37,868 nt of DNA from Clostridia bacterium (GTDB lineage Bacteria; Bacillota; Clostridia; Oscillospirales; CAG-272), in contig JAGBTY010000029.1 of NCBI GenBank assembly GCA_017631085.1, positions 1 through 37,868 on the forward strand, read 5' to 3'. A program made the translations under genes and the position numbers. Position 1 is the stretch's first letter, and every line of letters begins with the position of its first letter. The notes below the pieces were generated by a model. It was not told the DNA's origin. It saw only the letters and a program-made list of their open reading frames with translations, and made no database searches. Positions 34,065-37,868 of the stretch are shown one piece after another.

Positions 34065-34778
34065 TTATTTTGAAGCACTGTTATTGTCCGACATCTTGCT
34101 CTCTATCTCATAGCAAAGTGTCATAAGAGAGTCGCCTATATGCACGTTCTCCACAATGATAGCATCATCCATCTGAAGCTCTTTACCCGTGAAATTCCAA
34201 ATTCCCTTTATGTTGGTTTTTGAAAGTCTTTCTGCAACCTCTGTGGCATTTTCCTTGGGAAGAGTAAGGATTGCAATATCTACGTCAAAGCTCGCAAGTG
34301 TTTTTTCAAGCTTTTCCATAGAGTATACCGTAACGTTTCCCATAGTCTTACCTATAAGTCCCGCCGACACGTCGAATATTGCGACCACGTCAACTCCTCT
34401 TTTCTCAAACATAGGGCTCTTGACCAAAGCACTTCCAAGGTTACCGCAACCGATAAGCGCGGCTCTGAATCCGCTTCCAACACCGAGTATCTCGCATATC
34501 TTCGTATAAAGATAATTAACGTTGTATCCGTATCCCTGCTGACCGAAACCGCCAAAGCAATTAAGGTCCTGTCTTATTTGCGACGCGGTAACGTTCATCA
34601 TGCGGGAAAGTTCGGCGGAGCTGACTCTGGTCTTTCCCATTCTTATAAGCTCACGAAGATATCTGAAGTATCTCGGCAGTCTTTTTATTACCGCAGAGGA
34701 TACGTTCGCCTTTATGTTTCTTCTGTCAGCAGAGGGTATACCCTCCTCATCGAAATATAATTCGTTATTTTCACTCAT
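34065..34778 (-). CDS. rex: Redox-sensing transcriptional repressor Rex
   Basis: The 237-residue regulator has an N-terminal winged helix (about 25-80; RYFRYLRELIRMGKTRVSSAELSRMMNVTASQIRQDLNCFGGFGQQGYGYNV is the Rex signature region) and a Rossmann domain with GCGNLGSAL for NAD(H). Rex senses the NADH/NAD+ ratio and represses fermentation and respiration genes. It sits between tsaD and dnaD in a long operon, a setting I would not expect to relate to redox. No clear Rex operator (TTGTGAA-type inverted repeat) was found nearby. AAGGAAC lies 6 bases before the ATG. Confidence 0.95.
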   Translation of the reverse strand: MSENNELYFDEEGIPSADRRNIKANVSSAVIKRLPRYFRYLRELIRMGKTRVSSAELSRMMNVTASQIRQDLNCFGGFGQQGYGYNVNYLYTKICEILGVGSGFRAALIGCGNLGSALVKSPMFEKRGVDVVAIFDVSAGLIGKTMGNVTVYSMEKLEKTLASFDVDIAILTLPKENATEVAERLSKTNIKGIWNFTGKELQMDDAIIVENVHIGDSLMTLCYEIESKMSDNNSASK

Positions 34779-34806
34779 ACATATGTTCCTTCTTTTCTAT
34801 AATCTC

Positions 34807-35820
34807 TTATCTGTCCTCGTCGTCCGCCCATGCGTTGAGCGATGTATCCTTGAAATTTCCCGCAAGATATTCAAAGTATCCTGCCGCAGCAACCATTGCT
34901 CCGTTGTCCGAGCAAAGCTTCATTGATGGCTTGTAAAAATTCTTTCTTTTTTTATCGCAAAGAGCCTCAAGTGCAGCTCTTATATGAGAGTTTGCCGCGA
35001 CTCCTCCCGCGAGCACAAGGCTGTCGCTACTCTCGCTATCAAGCGCTTTGCCAACCTGCTTTACTATTGCGTCTACAATGACCTTCGTATATGATGCCGC
35101 TATGTCCTCGTGGCAGGGTTCTGTTCCCTTTTGTCTTTCCTTATTTATATAATTGAGAGCCGCAGTCTTAAGTCCGCTGAAGGAAAAATCCATACTGTCA
35201 CCGACAATTGCAGGAGAAGGAAGCTTTATTGCATCTGCCTTACCGACGGTTGCAAGCTTATCCATTGCCGCACCGCCGGGGTAAGGCATTCCTATTACTC
35301 TGCCTATCTTATCAAAGGCTTCTCCCGCCGCATCGTCTCGGGTAGCGCCAATCTCGCAAAAATCGGTGTAGCTGTTAACTCTGTATATAGACGTGTGCCC
35401 TCCCGATACCACGAGTGCAGTAAATGGTGGCTCAAGCTCACTGTTTTCAAGATACGCCGCCGCAACATGTGCCTTCACGTGATTTACCGATACCAAAGGT
35501 ATTCCGTTAGCAAAAGCCAAAGACTTTGCAAAGTTCACTCCCACGAGAAGCGCGCCAATAAGTCCGGGGTGAGTGGTAACGGCAATACAACCGACGTCAC
35601 CTATTCCTATTCCCGCAGTATCGAGAGCCTCATATGTCACCGAGCTTATAGCTTCGATATGCGCTCTGCTGGCGATCTCGGGAACGACCCCACCGTAAAG
35701 TCTGTGCGTTTCTATTTGTGATGCCACAATATTTGAAAGTATCTCCCTCTTGCCATCACCCATTCGGACGACCGCGGCCGACGTCTCGTCGCAGGAGCTT
35801 TCAATTCCAAGTATATACAT
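34807..35820 (-). CDS. tsaD: tRNA N6-adenosine threonylcarbamoyltransferase
   Basis: The 337-residue protein has the TsaD/Kae1 ASKHA fold with start MYILGIESSCDETSAAVV, iron ligands H114 and H118 (SVNHVKAH), phosphate-binding VSGGHTS and the C-terminal LAGGVAANSHIRAAL. TsaD transfers the threonylcarbamoyl group to A37 of ANN-decoding tRNAs, with TsaB and TsaE. It is essential in most bacteria. Here rimI lies 24 bases upstream, the common arrangement; tsaB and tsaE are not in the window. Confidence 0.97.
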   Translation of the reverse strand: MYILGIESSCDETSAAVVRMGDGKREILSNIVASQIETHRLYGGVVPEIASRAHIEAISSVTYEALDTAGIGIGDVGCIAVTTHPGLIGALLVGVNFAKSLAFANGIPLVSVNHVKAHVAAAYLENSELEPPFTALVVSGGHTSIYRVNSYTDFCEIGATRDDAAGEAFDKIGRVIGMPYPGGAAMDKLATVGKADAIKLPSPAIVGDSMDFSFSGLKTAALNYINKERQKGTEPCHEDIAASYTKVIVDAIVKQVGKALDSESSDSLVLAGGVAANSHIRAALEALCDKKRKNFYKPSMKLCSDNGAMVAAAGYFEYLAGNFKDTSLNAWADDEDR

Positions 35821-35844
35821 TTCTAAATTCTCCTAATTGATACT

Positions 35845-36312
35845 TCAGTTAAGCTCTGCTGTCATAACGCGAGCATCCTCCACAGGAAATCTATAAAAAT
35901 TCTTTCTGATTCCCACTGTTTTAAAGCCAAAACTTTCATAAAGAGCTATTGCACCTTTGTTCGAATCTCTGACCTCAAGGGATAGATAGCAAATACCTTT
36001 CTCCTTACAATACTCGAAAATTCGCTCCATTAGCGCCTTACCGATACCTTTTCGGCGATAGTCGGGGTGAGTGGCAATATTCGTTATTTGCCCCTCGTCA
36101 AGAACCGATACCAGACCTACGTATCCAACAAGCCTTCCGTTAGCTTCGGTGGCAACGAATCCCGTAGCCTTGTCTCCCAAAAGAAGAGTAAGACTTTCCT
36201 CTGACCACGGCTCAGAAAAACAAAGCTTCTCAAGCTCTGCAATGGCTGACAGCTCCTCTCTTTTAACAGAGGACACCGAAAAATTGACGACGTTTCCTGA
36301 ATTATTCAGCAT
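35845..36312 (-). CDS. rimI: N-terminal acetyltransferase RimI
   Basis: The 155-residue GNAT protein shows LEKLCFSEPWSEESL (RimI-specific N-terminus), ITNIATHPDYRRKGIGKALM (acetyl-CoA loop, about 75-94) and LEVRDSNKGAIALYESFGF. RimI acetylates the N-terminal alanine of ribosomal protein S18 and similar targets. Its ATG overlaps the end of the upstream lipoprotein gene by 11 bases, with only a weak AAAGAG box, which suggests translational coupling. It is the usual partner of tsaD. Confidence 0.92.
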   Translation of the reverse strand: MLNNSGNVVNFSVSSVKREELSAIAELEKLCFSEPWSEESLTLLLGDKATGFVATEANGRLVGYVGLVSVLDEGQITNIATHPDYRRKGIGKALMERIFEYCKEKGICYLSLEVRDSNKGAIALYESFGFKTVGIRKNFYRFPVEDARVMTAELN

Positions 36313-36952
36313 AATAGCTCTTTACCGTCTCGTCAAACCAATCGCCCGCAGGGGTAAAAACGTCGTTATAAACGTCCATAATAAACTTACGGCCGCGATT
36401 TATCTCAACGCCGTCTACTACTTCGATATAATCCTCGGCGTATTCTATATAATTCATTACATAATAAAGTCCAAGCTCTTCGTCTGCAAACTTAAGAGTC
36501 CAGTTGATCTTTGGAGTGTAGTTATAATACTCCACGGATTCACCGCCAAGATATACGCCTATTATGTCGTCGATAATCTCCCCATCCTTAACGAAGCTTA
36601 CGAGAGAGGTATCGTCCGTAACTCTTACGTGGTCTATCTCCATCTCGTCGATCTCGGGAAGATCTACGCCCTCTGCATAATAAACACCGCCGTAGGTCTG
36701 ACACAACCACTCTTCAGGAGACGCGCCGATAATTTCAAAAAATTCGGTCTTCCCTGCCTTTGCGTATACCTCCTCACCCATAGCTATAGGCTCATAGCTG
36801 GGAGAAGCAAGATAATATTTTATGTCCTCTTTTTTATCGTAGAAAGCACCACCGTCGTCCTGCCTTGTCAGCTTTTTAGAGCATGACGGCAAAAAGATCA
36901 TTAAAAAGCAGCAAAGAATTGCTAAAATTCTAAAAAGTTTTGATTTTCTCAT
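36302..36952 (-). CDS. Small lipoprotein of unknown function
   Basis: The 216-residue protein has a lipoprotein leader ending LPSC (Cys at residue 24), followed by an acidic, Tyr-rich mature domain (YYNYTPKINWTLKFADEELGLYYVMNYIEYAEDY). I do not recognise the family. It contains a conserved-looking core with alternating beta and acidic stretches, and no repeats or catalytic motif. It sits between dCMP deaminase and rimI in the same operon, overlapping rimI by 11 bases. Nothing in the sequence ties it to its housekeeping neighbours. Confidence 0.75.
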   Translation of the reverse strand: MRKSKLFRILAILCCFLMIFLPSCSKKLTRQDDGGAFYDKKEDIKYYLASPSYEPIAMGEEVYAKAGKTEFFEIIGASPEEWLCQTYGGVYYAEGVDLPEIDEMEIDHVRVTDDTSLVSFVKDGEIIDDIIGVYLGGESVEYYNYTPKINWTLKFADEELGLYYVMNYIEYAEDYIEVVDGVEINRGRKFIMDVYNDVFTPAGDWFDETVKSYYAE

Positions 36953-36973
36953 GTAGAATACTCCAGCTTTATT

Positions 36974-37462
36974 TTAATAACCGAAAACACCGCTGAGCGA
37001 GTCATCGTTCTCTATCCAATCCTCAACACTGATTATTCTGAAATCTTCCTTGTTGTCTCTGACGATCACCTTTGAGATGCCCGCGTTGATAACAAGTCTT
37101 TTACACATCATACAGCTTGAAGTTCCGCTGACGACTTCACCGCTTACAGGATCCTTACAGACCATGTAAAGAGTAGAACCCAGCATTCTCTCTCTTGATG
37201 CCGCAATTATGGCGTTTGCCTCAGCGTGAACAGAACGACAAAGTTCATATCTCTCACCTCTTGGAATACCCAGCTTGTCCCTCATACATGAAGCAAGGTC
37301 GTTACAGTTTTTTCTACCTCTGGGAGCACCGTTGTATCCGGTTGAAACGATAACGTCGTCCTTGACAATAATAGCTCCGTACATTTTGCGAAGACAGGTA
37401 CTACGCTCGGCTACTGTCTCGGCTATATCAAGATAATAGTTGTGCTTTGAAACTCTGCTCAT
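36974..37462 (-). CDS. dCMP deaminase (ComEB-like)
   Basis: The 162-residue protein is a zinc deaminase with the catalytic HAEAN (H79, E81) and the second zinc motif C117-x2-C120 (SSCMMCKR; PCxxC is more usual). It begins SKHNYYLDIAETVAERSTCLRKMYGAIIVKDDVIVSTGYNGAPRG, typical of dCMP deaminases. It converts dCMP to dUMP for thymidylate synthesis. Within the deaminase group ComEB is the Firmicute name. It is the first gene of the operon, with AAGGAG 8 bases before the ATG and a near-consensus promoter. Confidence 0.93.
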   Translation of the reverse strand: MSRVSKHNYYLDIAETVAERSTCLRKMYGAIIVKDDVIVSTGYNGAPRGRKNCNDLASCMRDKLGIPRGERYELCRSVHAEANAIIAASRERMLGSTLYMVCKDPVSGEVVSGTSSCMMCKRLVINAGISKVIVRDNKEDFRIISVEDWIENDDSLSGVFGY

Positions 37463-37517
37463 TGTAAATCTCCTTATATAATATTATTACATCATAAAAA
37501 ATTGCATACCCGATTAT

Positions 37518-37546
37518 ATTATACTACAAATAATATAATAAATCAA
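37518..37546 (-). promoter_or_regulatory. Promoter of the dCMP deaminase-to-dnaI operon
   Basis: TTGATT (37541-37546) and TATAAT (37518-37523) on the minus strand are 17 bases apart. The -35 box lies in the left arm of an inverted repeat (ATCAAGA with TCTTGAT, about 37542-37566) that could be an operator. Confidence 0.75.
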
Positions 37547-37569
37547 GAACTTTTTTTAATCTTGATCTT

Positions 37570-37868
37570 TAAATACCAATTTGGAAATCAACAGCCCCCA
37601 AAATAATAACGACCGCCATGTTCACGGTGAGAGGTTTGCATGCCCCCATTACCGTAGGGGACGACGTCCTCGGCGTCCCGCAAAAAGCAATGGATAACCC
37701 CTCGTTCACGCCCCTCCCGTGTCATTCTGAGCGGAGCAAACGATCCTGTGGATCGTTTGCGTAGTCGAACCTGACGAAAGGAAGGCGACACGGAGTGTCG
37801 GAATCTACTATGCCGCTATGATATTATATATTCTTTCTATTACAAAAGTCTTCGGTAAGGCTTTGGAG
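37570..37868. repeat. Intergenic repeat element with nested hairpins, no gene
   Basis: The stretch contains GCAAACGATC/GATCGTTTGC (a 10-bp stem, about 37736-37760), an enclosing pair CCGTGTC (about 37717) and GACACGG (about 37788), and a GGGACG/CGTCCC hairpin near 37659-37680. Spurious translations include the SFAPLRMTR string often seen from dispersed intergenic repeats in gut Clostridia. The last 50 bases could begin or end another gene, but the sequence is too short to tell. Confidence 0.5.

Noticed and set aside
37588..37791. A 67-codon minus-strand frame with SFAPLRMTR
   Set aside because: It is a translation of the palindromic repeat; such strings are common false genes.

Overview
The window looks like chromosomal DNA of a low-to-mid GC, anaerobic Firmicute of class Clostridia (gut or rumen type), probably uncultured. 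The support is strong AGGAGG-type ribosome binding sites, textbook sigma-A promoters (TTGACA-17-TATAAT), a DnaD/DnaI replication pair, Rex, reverse rubrerythrin plus ferritin, a 2[4Fe-4S] ferredoxin, a Na+-pump decarboxylase beta subunit and a SipW-type signal peptidase. There are no rRNA or tRNA genes, no insertion sequence, no phage module and no CRISPR array. Most genes lie on the minus strand.

Layout. 1-374: start of a lipoprotein with a 45-bp tandem-repeat stalk, cut by the window edge. 637-2583: a cytosolic GH120 beta-xylosidase. 2923-10177: a cell-surface fibre locus and its regulators. In transcription order on the minus strand these are a LytS-like histidine kinase, a response regulator with a SARP/AfsR-type DNA-binding domain, then (own promoter) a small TasA-like subunit, a SipW-type signal peptidase, a DUF5305 membrane protein and a large SipW-dependent surface protein. 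10637-12199: a Fur/PerR-like repressor with reverse rubrerythrin and ferritin (peroxide and iron stress). 12351-18471: transporters, namely AGCS Na+/amino acid symporter, ABC exporter, Na+-pump decarboxylase beta subunit with a 59-residue partner, and a CaCA antiporter behind a probable yybP-ykoY (Mn2+) riboswitch. 18663-23416: housekeeping genes asd, rsmI, amidase and ligA. 23592-25150: a divergent PiT-like permease with a DUF47 partner. 25233-29559: an ABC importer operon ending in a winged-helix/LicC-type cytidylyltransferase fusion. 29938-31759 (plus strand): ferredoxin, TrmN6-like methyltransferase, TtcA-like protein. 32060-37462: one long operon of dCMP deaminase, lipoprotein, rimI, tsaD, rex, dnaD and dnaI. 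37463-37868: promoter and a dispersed intergenic repeat.

The most interesting system is the fibre locus. The promoter of the TasA-like operon carries two exact heptamers spaced 11 bp, with the downstream one 8 bp before a -10 box. That is the operator geometry known for SARP activators, and the gene ending just upstream encodes a response regulator with a SARP-like output domain. The sequence therefore suggests a self-contained sensor-to-fibre circuit, although the link is inferred. Second-tier items are the importer/LicC locus, the PiT-like protein without the GAND signature, the Mn2+ riboswitch candidate, and several structured or repetitive intergenic elements.
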